A stretch of 36,047 nt of DNA, taken from assembly GCF_015207605.1 (NCBI RefSeq), contig NZ_JADEWO010000059.1, positions 1-36,047 of the forward strand. The letters run 5' to 3'. A model generated the notes under the pieces. The model saw only the letters and a list, made by a program, of their open reading frames with translations, was not told the DNA's origin and made no database searches. A program made the position numbers and the translations under genes. The stretch is from Oculatella sp. LEGE 06141 (GTDB taxonomy: Bacteria > Cyanobacteriota > Cyanobacteriia > Elainellales > Elainellaceae). Of this stretch, positions 8,484 through 15,863 are shown piece by piece. Numbering within the stretch: the stretch's first letter is position 1; every line of letters begins with the position of its first letter.

Positions 8484-8589
8484 GCCCCCTAATCCCCCAA
8501 TTCTGGCTTCGACGTGAGCGCTCAGCCGAACGGGGACTTCCGAATCAATTCTATTTCAAAGTCCCCCAAAATTGGGGGATTTAGGGGGC
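8484..8589. repeat. Palindromic repeat with CCCCCTAA / TTAGGGGG arms, copy 1
   Basis: The left arm 8484-8506 (GCCCCCTAATCCCCCAATT, then CTGG) pairs with the right arm 8566-8589 (CCAAAATTGGGGG, then ATTTAGGGGGC) with one inserted base and two mismatches. The right arm is itself a small hairpin (8563-8578). The interior (8504-8537, including GCGCTCAGCCGAACGGGGAC) recurs in inverted orientation at 24085-24143. No gene is present; 7845-8647 otherwise holds only the G-rich motif and the neighbouring repeat. Confidence 0.65.
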
Positions 8590-8647
8590 TAATTTAGAAT
8601 GTTGAGCCATTCTCAGACACCCTCTAACTAAATATCCCGATCGGCTA

Positions 8648-8989
8648 TCAGCTATCATCGCGGCCATGAACCTCAGCGGGTGGGCTGGTTGCTTCAACGG
8701 CGGTAAACGATTCCAGGATTTTATAGGTATGCTGTGAGCCTTTTGGTACGACCCAGGAACTACCGGGTTCTAGAATTACTTTTTGCCCTTCGATTTGTAA
8801 TTCAGCTCGACCTTTGATCACATAGCCAACGGTTTCATAATCACGCTGAGCTTCAGGCTTGGCTTCACCGGGCTGTTCATCTTCCCACAGCCGCATCGAT
8901 ACATTAATGCCCGTTGCTAAATATGTCTGCCCCATCTTGCCATGAGGGGAATGCTGAGAATCGATCTTGATCACACTATTGTCAGCCAT
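8648..8989 (-). CDS. Cupin-fold small protein
   Basis: From ATG 8989 this is a 113-residue protein. AAGGAG lies 9 bases upstream and decides this start over the longer open frame (to 9088). A single cupin_2-like barrel is visible: YETVGYVIKGRAELQIEGQK, then VILEPGSSWVVPKGSQHTYK, with the G(X)5H-type turn and one conserved His (SQHTY). The usual first metal motif (HxH) is absent, so metal binding is doubtful. It follows the BaeRF gene on the same strand after 102 bp, so the two may share a transcript. Substrate unknown. Confidence 0.75.
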   Translation of the reverse strand: MADNSVIKIDSQHSPHGKMGQTYLATGINVSMRLWEDEQPGEAKPEAQRDYETVGYVIKGRAELQIEGQKVILEPGSSWVVPKGSQHTYKILESFTAVEATSPPAEVHGRDDS

Positions 8990-9091
8990 GTAACTATACT
9001 CCTTATACTGTTTTGTTATTTTGGGGCGATCGCCAACGTTAGACCCTCTCGTTAGCCAATCTCTAGCGTTTGGCAATCTTTGCTGCAATTT

Positions 9092-10252
9092 TTAGTAGCG
9101 GAACACCGCTGCTAACGGAGCCGACTCTGGCACTTGTTCCGGCTCGACTGCATACACCGTGCCGCCATTGAGGATCGTTTGAATTGCCGCCATGTTGAGC
9201 AGATCCTCGTCGCCCGGTTTCATGTCACTGTGAACTTCAAGTTGGTTAGTTTCAGTGTCGAACCTACCCCACTGCTGTTGCCCGTTTGCAACAAACAGGC
9301 GATCGACCCGTCCGTAATAGGCTGCTGTCACCGCTTCTTGCAGTTCAGTCGAGGTTTGTCCTGTCCCAGCAAGTTCCCGGTAAAGCTCGATCGCGGCATC
9401 TTGCGACTGTTGAAAGTGAGGTTCTACAATCGGCCAAACTTGTTCGTGCAGTTCTTCTGGTTTAAGGTTTTCAGAGTTGCCAGTAATGCCTTCCTCGATC
9501 AGATTGGGATAGGTATTGGCCTGACGATAGATAGGTAACAGGTATTCTACCCCTGCCAAAACTAGAGGAGCGTTCTGTCCCTGGAGGACAGTTTGCAGGC
9601 CGCGATCGACCTGATGGAAAAACTGAAGGATAAATTCTTTGTCACGATCCATATCAGGGTTGCCAACTCCATGATACGAACCAGACCGTGTAAAGCTATT
9701 GTCCGTGCCGCCTTTGGAGGTATTGACCCGGTATTGAATGTCCTCAGCGCGATCGTTCTGCAATGCTTCATCAACGCTTTGAGGCACATCCGTTAGTTCA
9801 ACCTGGCTTAACCCGTGTTGTGTGCAGGCGAATAGCTGAATCTGCTGCTGGCTTAGTGTTAGCACATAAAATAAACCATCGCCGCTCAACAGCGGCATCA
9901 GCGGCTTGAGGTGAAACTGATCGCTAACGGCCACGAATTCTTCAAAGGGTAAAGGCAGTCGATAGTACCGGAAGAAACCGTCTGTAATGAAAAGCGCCAA
10001 TCCATCATCCTGGTGTTGCCAAAACTCATCGCGATCGAGTTCATGGGCAGGCCGCAAAAAATCCAATGCGGTCGTGTGTCGCAACTGCGCCTGATCTAAC
10101 TGCGCTTCTGCTTCCTTCATTAAATTTTTGAAGCGAATCGAGTTCTGCCGAGTTTCTCGCCCTAACTTTTCGGTGGGCATGTAAACCGAGACGCACAATC
10201 CCTTTGACTGTTCTACTAATGCCTTAATTTCATCGATAGACAGCAAAGTCAT
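9092..10252 (-). CDS. BaeRF-family protein (release-factor-like, family 7 type)
   Basis: This is a 386-residue protein with the start MTLLSIDEIKALVEQSKG, then LCVSVYMPTEKLGRETRQNS. The opening 'cVSiYmPt...g.e..qn.irfknLl' pattern, the central FFRYYRLPLPFEEFVAVSDQFHLKPLMPLL block and the C-terminal REL-x-GTGQTSTELQEAVTAAYYGRVDRLFVA block match bacterial archaeo-eukaryotic release factor (BaeRF) proteins. These are found as stress-linked single genes in bacteria and are thought to act at the ribosome or in detoxification; the exact role is not established. AAAGGAAAAGAAC precedes ATG 10252. The cupin gene follows, and stress coupling of the two is an inference. Confidence 0.75.
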   Translation of the reverse strand: MTLLSIDEIKALVEQSKGLCVSVYMPTEKLGRETRQNSIRFKNLMKEAEAQLDQAQLRHTTALDFLRPAHELDRDEFWQHQDDGLALFITDGFFRYYRLPLPFEEFVAVSDQFHLKPLMPLLSGDGLFYVLTLSQQQIQLFACTQHGLSQVELTDVPQSVDEALQNDRAEDIQYRVNTSKGGTDNSFTRSGSYHGVGNPDMDRDKEFILQFFHQVDRGLQTVLQGQNAPLVLAGVEYLLPIYRQANTYPNLIEEGITGNSENLKPEELHEQVWPIVEPHFQQSQDAAIELYRELAGTGQTSTELQEAVTAAYYGRVDRLFVANGQQQWGRFDTETNQLEVHSDMKPGDEDLLNMAAIQTILNGGTVYAVEPEQVPESAPLAAVFRY

Positions 10253-10440
10253 GTTCTTTTCCTTTCCTAGACTTTATATGAGAGCTTTATTAGAGCAAAT
10301 CGAATGATGAGTCATGTCTCTTACTTTTCAGGCTATGATCTGCATCTCTGAACTACTTCGTTCTGCGGTGATAGATCAAGGTCATCCCAAAGAGGTATTC
10401 CCTGGGTCACACTGTTAAAGGGGGTTGGAACGAGCCAGCC

Positions 10441-10519
10441 GGTTAACGGTTCCAATCACCCGCCGCAGATAACCACACTTACAGATAAGCTCTCGGCGAT
10501 TGGGTGCATGTTGTTGTGC
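10441..10519 (-). repeat. attC-like cassette site a
   Basis: Read on the minus strand it starts GCACAACAACATGCACCC and ends GGGTGATTGGAACCGTTAAC. CACCC/GGGTG and CGCCG/CGGCG arms pair, with unpaired bases in one arm. It lies 19 bp past the stop of the DUF5615 toxin gene. It belongs to the family of seven sites in 10.4-16.5 kb. Confidence 0.6.
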
Positions 10520-10538
10520 TGCGCCGCTTACACAACTA

Positions 10539-10865
10539 TCAGGAGCCTCCAACTTCGATTACTTCCCCTGGATCAATAGTACTCAGCACACTGCGAACAT
10601 CAGGGATCAGAGGTACTAAATCTGACAACCTATTACTGCGTGCTACAAAGACAATAACTGCCACTCCAGCTTGCTTTAAGTTCTGCTGATACCGCAAATT
10701 TTGATCTGTCGTCAGTAGAATCGTGAAGCCCTCTTGATTCATGAGCTGCAACAATTCACCATTCTTTTTTCCTGACCATCCCATCTCAACAACTGTGCGT
10801 ATCTCATAGTCAGCCAGTTCCCGCTTAAGGGGACGTGGAACACATTCATCAAGCGGGATTTGCAT
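10539..10865 (-). CDS. DUF5615 PIN-like toxin
   Basis: This is a 108-residue protein with the DUF5615 (PIN-like) layout: MQIPLDECVPRPLKREL, with an acidic pair (Asp6, Glu7) near the N-terminus, GWSGKKNGELL, then FTILLTTDQNLRYQQNL with the central TTDxNL acidic motif and a C-terminal hydrophobic strand. Proteins of this type are the putative RNase toxin of a type II pair and sit after a DUF433 antitoxin, as here; the genes overlap by 17 bp (10849-10865), which supports co-translation. The acidic residues seen fit a metal-dependent nuclease, but the C-terminal acidic residue of classical PIN is not obvious. Confidence 0.8.
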   Translation of the reverse strand: MQIPLDECVPRPLKRELADYEIRTVVEMGWSGKKNGELLQLMNQEGFTILLTTDQNLRYQQNLKQAGVAVIVFVARSNRLSDLVPLIPDVRSVLSTIDPGEVIEVGGS

Positions 10866-11073
10866 AGGCTGTCAGCATTTCCTTTGCTAACTCAAGGGCT
10901 GCGATCGCCTGCTCACGACAAACACTTGGAAAATGATCCAAGAATTCATCGAGTGGATCACCTGCTTCAAGATAGTCGAGTAACGTTTTCACTGGCACTC
11001 GAGTTCCAACAAAAACAGGGGTTCCCCCCAGGATATTAGGGTCACTATGAATAACACGCGCTACGGTCGTCAT
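10849..11073 (-). CDS. DUF433 antitoxin (VapB-like)
   Basis: This is a 74-residue protein: IHSDPNILGGTPVFVGTRVP, then VKTLLDYLEAGDPLDEFLDH, then FPSVCREQAIAALELAKE. This is the complete DUF433 winged-helix pattern (GGTPVxxGTRVPV, LDxFLxxFPxVxxEQ). Members are DNA-binding antitoxins paired with DUF5615 toxins. The gene overlaps the toxin start and is presumably autoregulated by the complex. The pair forms the left-most cassette of the palindrome-bounded array. Confidence 0.85.
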   Translation of the reverse strand: MTTVARVIHSDPNILGGTPVFVGTRVPVKTLLDYLEAGDPLDEFLDHFPSVCREQAIAALELAKEMLTAYANPA

Positions 11074-11224
11074 ATCAGCTATTCAATAGTAGGAATCTCT
11101 TCGATCTTAGCCTACACTTCCTGTCAAAACGCCTATCAGAAGCGATCGCCAATTCTAGAGTAGCTTTCAACCTTACATTACAAACAGATACGCCTTCGGT
11201 ACTGTCACCACTGAGGATTGAGCG

Positions 11225-11310
11225 GCACAACGACCGAGTTGAGATGTCTCTTACAGCTCCGGCCATTCCTTACTCCACTTCCGGCAGTTAGCTGCAACGA
11301 CTTGTTGTGC
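11225..11310 (-). repeat. attC-like cassette site b
   Basis: On the minus strand it opens GCACAACAAGTCGTTGCAGC and closes CTCGGTCGTTGTGC. The end boxes GCACAAC and GTTGTGC are perfect complements, and CTGCCGG/CCGGAG-type inner arms follow. It lies 38 bp past the stop of the 106-residue membrane protein gene. Confidence 0.62.
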
Positions 11311-11348
11311 TGTGATTGATACGTCGCGCATGTCATTTGAGCGTGCAA

Positions 11349-11669
11349 TTACCTTTGCCTTTGACTGGTGACACACAACCCGTGAATACCAATGGCTGCA
11401 ATGTTGGCACCCAGCAATGCCCACACCACATCAGCAAACAGATTGATACGGTGAATGTTTTGCTTGGCCTCTGCCACGAATAGAGTACTCATATCACTAG
11501 AAGTGCCAGCAACACGCTCAAAATTGGCATAAGCCCTTTGAAGTGCCTCCCAATCCTGCAATGCATAATACATGCAGACCAGGAAGCAAAAAACACCCGG
11601 TATGACGAGCAAAAGAAAAAGGAGCCATTGACGTAGATGCATATGAAACGAGAGTTTATTTTCTTTCAC
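11349..11669 (-). CDS. Small two-helix membrane protein, cassette gene of unknown function
   Basis: This is a 106-residue protein with two membrane helices, residues ~13-33 (WLLFLLLVIPGVFCFLVCMY) and ~80-98 (VVWALLGANIAAIGIHGL). A polar helix between them (EALQRAYANFERVAGTSSDM) probably faces the periplasm or cytosol as a small loop domain. MKENK 11669 is used as the start; Met9 or Met11 would also serve. No family is recognised. It lies within the array, with site b 38 bp past its stop. The region upstream (11670-11754) holds no gene. Confidence 0.6.
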   Translation of the reverse strand: MKENKLSFHMHLRQWLLFLLLVIPGVFCFLVCMYYALQDWEALQRAYANFERVAGTSSDMSTLFVAEAKQNIHRINLFADVVWALLGANIAAIGIHGLCVTSQRQR

Positions 11670-11754
11670 ACTTGGATCAAAATACTTTGAGCCACCCGAA
11701 CACTAAACGCCACAGCAAAACGGCCAAAATCAGCGATCGCAGATGATGTTCAAC

Positions 11755-12006
11755 TTAACACAAGGGTACGGGACAATCCGCTGCATCGATCGCCCCCAAC
11801 CTCTTAACTTGAAGCGTTTCATCGATCGCTTTCACTAACCTGTCTCCACCATTACCTTCCGGAACGGTTGCTACCAAACCGATCGCCTCAAAACACGGTC
11901 TACCCCGATCGCTACGGGGACGTTTTGGATATGAGCGATCGCCCTCAATGATGAGTGCAAGACCTTTGTGCGGAGCAAAATAACGGTGAAATTGAGCCGA
12001 CGCAGA
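11755..12006 (-). pseudogene. Orphan open stretch following the HxlR stop, gene fragment
   Basis: Directly after the HxlR stop (TAA at 12007-12009) the same frame stays open for 83 codons to TAA 11755-11757, without its own ATG start. It reads FHRYFAPHKGLALIIEGD, then PCFEAIGLVATVPEGNGGDR, then LVKAIDETLQVKRLGAIDAA. HIP1 octamers occur in it as in real genes. It looks like the C-terminal end of some lost gene, or a cassette whose 5' half was deleted with part of palindrome d. Family unknown; it could also be chance. Confidence 0.35.
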
Positions 12007-12064
12007 TTAACTCTCGAACTCAACCGACCGTTTGTCATCGTTTGGCTCCAATGAATTGTTGTGC
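11975..12064 (-). repeat. attC-like cassette site d, overlapping the HxlR 3' end
   Basis: On the minus strand it opens GCACAACAATTCATTGGAGC, passes CGGTCGGTTGAGTTCGAGAG and ends ACCGTTATTTTGC. The middle is nearly identical to site g (GTCGGTTGAGTCCGAGA and TTATCTGCG). Because the HxlR stop is at 12007-12009, the last 18 HxlR codons are made of palindrome sequence. Confidence 0.6.
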
Positions 12065-12393
12065 TGCTGGCTGGCAGCATCAATCTCGTACTGTAATTCT
12101 GCAACAGCATCTAAAATTGAGACAAAGCGTTGTCCCAAATAAGTTAGCTTGTACTCGACTCTTGGCGGAACTTCGGCGTAAGCAATTCTTTCCAAAATTC
12201 CAAAGCCCACCATTTTGTTTAAGCAATCTCCTTGTACTTTGGTCGTCAGTCCATTGATCGATCTCGTGATGGCTCCAGGACGATCAACTCCTTGACGAAT
12301 TAACGTCAAAATTCGGATCGACCACTTGCAGCCCACGATGCACTCCAGCATGGCTGCGGCTGAGGTTGTGTTACCTGGTTTTTCTCTACTCAT
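12007..12393 (-). CDS. HxlR-family winged-helix regulator
   Basis: This is a 128-residue protein: MLECIVGCKWSIRILTLIRQ, then GAITRSINGLTTKVQGDCLN, then GILERIAYAEVPPRVEYKLT and YLGQRFVSILDAV. This is the HxlR (DUF24) winged helix, a usually redox- or electrophile-responsive dimeric repressor; the conserved sensor Cys near the N-terminus may be the C of LECIVGCKW. It is divergent from the SDR gene with 150 bp between the starts, the classic regulator-target layout. The last 18 residues (HNNSLEPNDDKRSVEFES) are encoded by the cassette palindrome, so its natural C-terminus was probably replaced or extended. Confidence 0.85.
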   Translation of the reverse strand: MSREKPGNTTSAAAMLECIVGCKWSIRILTLIRQGVDRPGAITRSINGLTTKVQGDCLNKMVGFGILERIAYAEVPPRVEYKLTYLGQRFVSILDAVAELQYEIDAASQQHNNSLEPNDDKRSVEFES

Positions 12394-12441
12394 TATGCAT
12401 TCATTAAAAAGCTTCTTCGCGTCCTGTCCTGATTTCTACCA

Positions 12442-12468
12442 AAAAGTGCGTACCTCACCTAAAAGTGC
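12442..12468. promoter_or_regulatory. Candidate operator between HxlR and SDR genes
   Basis: AAAAGTGC occurs twice (12442-12449 and 12461-12468), 19 bp apart, in the 150-bp divergent promoter region. Two turns of spacing would suit two regulator dimers on one DNA face. The site is a guess from repetition and context only. Confidence 0.35.
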
Positions 12469-12543
12469 TGACTTTTCTACTTTATCTAGGTTGCTTAAAA
12501 TGCTGTAGTCATAGCCCATCCATAATTCAGAACGGAGATTATC

Positions 12544-13320
12544 ATGTACTCAGAGTTTAAGCAGAAACAAGCACTAATTGTTGGCGGAAGTAGCGGGATT
12601 GGACGAGCGGTTGCAGAAATCCTGCTTACCCAAGGAGCAACCGTCACGATCGTGGGACGCACTCTTGAAAAACTTCAGACAGCGGCATCTGATTTAGAAC
12701 AGTATGGAAGCATTCAAATTTGGCAGGCAGATATCAGCGATCGTCAAGCTACATTGCGACTCGTTGAACAGATCGCTTCCGACTTGACGAATGTTCAGTA
12801 TCTTGTCAATTCAGCAGGTGTTTTTCTGCCAAAGTCATTTCTTGATCATTCAGAGGCAGACTACGATCGCTACCTCAACATTAATCACGGCACTTTTTTT
12901 CTCACTCAGCAAGTTGTTCGTAACATGGTGCAGCAGGAACAGGGTGGTGCAATCGTTAATGTTGGCTCAATGTGGGCACATCAAGCTGTGCTCGCCACGC
13001 CATCCTCGGCATACTCAATGGCAAAAGCAGGGCTGCACTCTCTTACGCAGCACCTAGCAATGGAACTCGCTCAATACCAAATTCGAGTCAATGCTGTCGC
13101 ACCCGCAGTTGTAGAAACTCCAATTTATGGAGCTTTTATCAAACCTGAAGAGATTCATACAACGCTACAGGGCTTCAACAACTTCCATCCAATCGGTCGT
13201 GTTGGAAAACCGATGGATGTTGCAGAGGTTATTGCTTTCTTAGTGTCCAATCACTCTTCTTGGATTACGGGTGCGACGTGGGATGTCGATGGTGGAGTAA
13301 TGGCAGGACGTAATTCCTAA
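12544..13320 (+). CDS. Short-chain dehydrogenase/reductase (classical SDR)
   Basis: This is a 258-residue protein with GGAGA seven bases before ATG 12544. It has a Rossmann motif [10 protein letters not shown] (residues 14-23), a VNSAGVF NAG-type motif, catalytic Ser142 (NVGSMW), Tyr157 and Lys161 (AYSMAK), then the C-terminal [20 protein letters not shown] and [11 protein letters not shown] block. Classical SDRs of this type are NAD(P)H-dependent 3-oxoacyl-ACP-reductase-like enzymes acting on a ketone or alcohol; the substrate cannot be told. It is the only gene of the array on the plus strand and shares its promoter region with the HxlR gene, its likely repressor. Confidence 0.9.
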   Translation: MYSEFKQKQALIVGGSSGIGRAVAEILLTQGATVTIVGRTLEKLQTAASDLEQYGSIQIWQADISDRQATLRLVEQIASDLTNVQYLVNSAGVFLPKSFLDHSEADYDRYLNINHGTFFLTQQVVRNMVQQEQGGAIVNVGSMWAHQAVLATPSSAYSMAKAGLHSLTQHLAMELAQYQIRVNAVAPAVVETPIYGAFIKPEEIHTTLQGFNNFHPIGRVGKPMDVAEVIAFLVSNHSSWITGATWDVDGGVMAGRNS

Positions 13321-13374
13321 TTTTGAAGCTGATAGATAGCCTTCAAGTGACTGCCGCAACCCGAAACGTAAGCG

Positions 13375-13396
13375 GCACAACGTTCCGGTTGAGCCT
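13375..13396 (-). repeat. Half attC-like site (R' box only)
   Basis: Right after the DUF2281-like stop (13395) the minus strand reads GGCTCAACCGGAACGTTGTG, then CCGC. This is the closing half of the site family (compare GGTCGTTGTGCCGC in site b). The opening half is missing, so the site is truncated. Confidence 0.45.
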
Positions 13397-13622
13397 ACCA
13401 CTCATCAATATCTACTCGCTCACAATCTTGCTCGATCGCCTCACGCATTAATTGAATGTCATCAGAGGGAATTGAACCAGCGAAACGCAACAATTGATGC
13501 CCTGGTGTACCTCGAACTTCCGCTTTTACCAGCGATCGAGCGAACTCAAGCACCTTCCTTTGCAATGGCTGAGGCATACCCTTCAATTGTTCAACAACTT
13601 CGTCGATGATAAGAATACTCAT
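13395..13622 (-). CDS. DUF2281-like antitoxin, orphan
   Basis: This is a 75-residue protein: IDEVVEQLKGMPQPLQRKVL, then EFARSLVKAEV, ending IQLMREAIEQDCERVDIDEW. The N-terminal 'xLPxxLQxxVLxFxxxL' helix pair is typical of DUF2281-type antitoxins, and the acidic EQDCERVDxDEW tail is common in cyanobacterial toxin-antitoxin antidotes. No toxin frame follows on either strand; the next thing is a truncated cassette site, so the partner may have been lost there. ATG 13622 is preceded by AAGGAGGGCAGT, a strong ribosome site. Confidence 0.7.
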   Translation of the reverse strand: MSILIIDEVVEQLKGMPQPLQRKVLEFARSLVKAEVRGTPGHQLLRFAGSIPSDDIQLMREAIEQDCERVDIDEW

Positions 13623-13731
13623 ACTGCCCTCCTTGTTACCATCCTACACTGCTTATCCAGAGAGCGGTAGAACAGCAGAACTTAATGCTAGTCGAGGGTT
13701 ACAGGGATTGCCTTCACCGGGGACTTCAGCC

Positions 13732-13820
13732 GCATAACGATACCGTTCACCCGCCGCAGATAACTTCTCGGACTCAACCGACTATCTCTCAACGGTCGGT
13801 GTGCAACGGAATTGTTGGGC
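13732..13820 (-). repeat. attC-like cassette site g
   Basis: On the minus strand it opens GCCCAACAATTCCGTTGCAC and closes GGTGAACGGTATCGTTATGC. The inner arms GCACACCG and CGGCGGGTG pair with extra-helical bases. It starts 13 bp past the alpha/beta hydrolase stop. It shares a 30-base core with site d. Confidence 0.68.
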
Positions 13821-13833
13821 GGCTGGCACTTAC

Positions 13834-14673
13834 TCAATCTCTCAAAAACTCAAGCACCAATTGATTAAACGCATCTGTATGTTCCAAATAGACCCAGTGT
13901 CCACACTTGTCAAACAAGTGTAACTTTACATCAGGAATTTCATTCACCGCAACTTCAGAACCACCCACAGGGGTAATTTGATCCTGCTTTCCCCATAGAA
14001 CAAGGGTTGGCGCTTTAATTTTTGGTAAACTGTCGCGAATACTGCTTAGAAACTCTGGCTTCATCCCCCAGAAATTCGCAGAAGTGCGAAACGTGCGAAG
14101 TTGGAACTGTAACACTTCTAGAGGCAAGTTCCGCTCCACCAGATCGACAAATTCATCCGTTAAAAATGCCTTTGAATCATAAGCACACTGGCGGATGAGA
14201 AATTTTGCAGTCGAACGGCTTGGACGGTTTAGTGCTTCACCAATACCAGGAATGGCAGATAATCGCATCCCAAATCCAAGCTCTTTCCCTAAACCTGCAC
14301 TCCCAGATAGAACTAATTTTTGGACTCGATGAGGCGATCGTGATGCGAGCTTCATCGCAATGATACCGCCCCCTGAAGTGGCAACCATGTTTGCACTCGA
14401 CAAACTCACAGCATCCATAAATTGCGCTACAAACTGTGTCAAATCATCATAGGTGTATGTTGCTGCGGGCTTATCAGATTTCCCTGAACCAACCCAATCC
14501 AAGGCGTAAACTTGGTGCTGTTGTGCCAACGTGAAAATGTTTCTGTACCAATAATCAGCCGAGCCGCCTGCACCATGAATCAGAAGAATTGGACTGCCTA
14601 CTGCACCAACAGACCAATAGCGCGTTTTGATTCCATCCACGTCAACGTATTGATCGGTTGGCATTTGCATCAT
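13834..14673 (-). CDS. Alpha/beta hydrolase
   Basis: This is a 279-residue alpha/beta-hydrolase: oxyanion HGAGGS (33-38), ALDWVGSGKSDKP (57-69), nucleophile Ser100 in VATSGGG, acid Asp231 in LVLWGKQDQITP and His259 in DKCGHWVYLEH. The nucleophile elbow has Ala98 where GxSxG proteins usually have Gly, an unusual but tolerated change. Length and motifs fit the haloalkane dehalogenase / C-C hydrolase / epoxide hydrolase branch, but the substrate is not predictable. ATG 14673 is followed at once by an alternative Met2. Site g follows its stop; there is no operon partner. Confidence 0.88.
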   Translation of the reverse strand: MMQMPTDQYVDVDGIKTRYWSVGAVGSPILLIHGAGGSADYWYRNIFTLAQQHQVYALDWVGSGKSDKPAATYTYDDLTQFVAQFMDAVSLSSANMVATSGGGIIAMKLASRSPHRVQKLVLSGSAGLGKELGFGMRLSAIPGIGEALNRPSRSTAKFLIRQCAYDSKAFLTDEFVDLVERNLPLEVLQFQLRTFRTSANFWGMKPEFLSSIRDSLPKIKAPTLVLWGKQDQITPVGGSEVAVNEIPDVKLHLFDKCGHWVYLEHTDAFNQLVLEFLRD

Positions 14674-14778
14674 GCCTGACTCCTTACTTCAGTTTTAATT
14701 CCTGAATCCTAACACTGAGTTCACGACATCAACCTAATCGACAGTCTCAAAATATCGCCTAAACCAGTGCTATGAAGC

Positions 14779-14864
14779 CGCGCAACGACTAAGATAAGCG
14801 GCAGCAGATGGTCATTGCAACTCCACCTAGATCTTTCAACCGTCCGCTTCATCGACTTGTTCGA
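14779..14864 (-). repeat. attC-like cassette site h
   Basis: On the minus strand it opens GTCGAACAAGTCGATGAAGC and closes CTTATCTTAGTCGTTGCGC. The inner arms AAGCGGAC and CTGCCGCTT pair with one bulged A. It lies 9 bp past the stop of the 259-residue gene. Confidence 0.65.
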
Positions 14865-14873
14865 CTGCAACGC

Positions 14874-15653
14874 TTACCTATCGGTATAAGAATCGGTCAA
14901 TATATTCTGCTTCGTTAAACGCATCAGCAACCAATCTTTCGAGGCATCGTAAAGATGATGCAAATTGCTGCCATCGTTATACATGATCGATACCATCTCT
15001 AAATCTAAATCCAAGTATGAGGACGAGGATGAGTTGAGCTTGAAACTGAATTGAGAGGGGCGATCGCAAATCACACAAACCCCTTTATATGGATAGATCC
15101 AACCACAATGTTGAGTCAACAACTGAAACGCTTGCCAATTAGCCAGGCTATGTTCACAATAAAGAACCGAAATGCAAAAATCTAGTAAAGCTCCATGTAA
15201 TACCCATAGTTCAGGCTTGACACAATTTTTCAGCTTATTACGTTGCGATCTCGGTAAGGATTTGATTAAAGGGTATAGTAACGCTTGGTTTGCGAATTCA
15301 ATGGGCAATACCTTAGTGTGCATCACCCACAAAAATCTTCTGTGCAATTCTTGATAAAGACGGTAGCTAAGTTGGCTGGTAACTTGTTTGAAGAGTGACT
15401 GCTTGTAATGATTTTTGATAGCCTTAGCCAGGGAGTTGCCGAACTGAGATGATGTAACAGTTCCTATTGCTGCACAAGGACTAGCTCGGAATAAGATTGC
15501 TGGCGTAGATAAATCTAGGACTGTATAAACAGATTGAACTGCTGTTTTAGCAAGTAAACGGTTAGTAGGTGCTGGAATTAGGGCAATTCTTTGCCATTTC
15601 TGTCGATATAACGATACCTGTTCTTCTTGAGTTTCCGTTAACTGCTCAATCAC
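14874..15653 (-). CDS. DUF6745-like protein, cassette gene
   Basis: This is a 259-residue protein. The start LTETQEEQVSLYRQKWQRIA and the 'YREKWRxIAL' theme, a YTVLDLSTPAILFRASPCAA strand, CEHSLANWQAFQLLTQHCGW and GVCVICDRPSQFSF resemble the N-terminal region of DUF6745 proteins, which are common in cyanobacteria and often next to repeats or LRR domains. The typical LRR or Cys/His-containing C-terminus is not obvious, so the protein may be a short member. Two Cys (VCVICDR) might bind metal. Function unknown. Confidence 0.6.
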   Translation of the reverse strand: MIEQLTETQEEQVSLYRQKWQRIALIPAPTNRLLAKTAVQSVYTVLDLSTPAILFRASPCAAIGTVTSSQFGNSLAKAIKNHYKQSLFKQVTSQLSYRLYQELHRRFLWVMHTKVLPIEFANQALLYPLIKSLPRSQRNKLKNCVKPELWVLHGALLDFCISVLYCEHSLANWQAFQLLTQHCGWIYPYKGVCVICDRPSQFSFKLNSSSSSYLDLDLEMVSIMYNDGSNLHHLYDASKDWLLMRLTKQNILTDSYTDR

Positions 15654-15767
15654 CTACTATTGTCCCACAAACAGGCTTAAATACTGTCCTACTGCTAGCT
15701 TCATAGTACCTTGATACTGAAGGCCAACAGACAAACTTGATAAACCGTCTCAACCAGTAATCTTGCG

Positions 15768-15854
15768 GTCGAACGGTTGAGATGAGCGGCTGCAAGTACC
15801 CTTTGCAACACTAACAATATCTCCCAACAGTCCGCTCCAGGCGGATTGTTAGGC
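15768..15854 (-). repeat. attC-like cassette site i
   Basis: On the minus strand it opens with the canonical R'' box GCCTAACAATCCGCC and closes CCGCTCATCTCAACCGTTCG. The inner arms GAGCGGACTG and CAGCCGCTC pair with one bulged A, the attC hallmark. It lies 9 bp past the GFA gene stop. Confidence 0.68.
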
Positions 15855-15863
15855 CGTGCCCGT

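Noticed and set aside
9134-9538. 134-codon plus-strand frame opposite the BaeRF gene
   Set aside because: Antisense shadow; the opposite strand has clear family motifs and a ribosome site.
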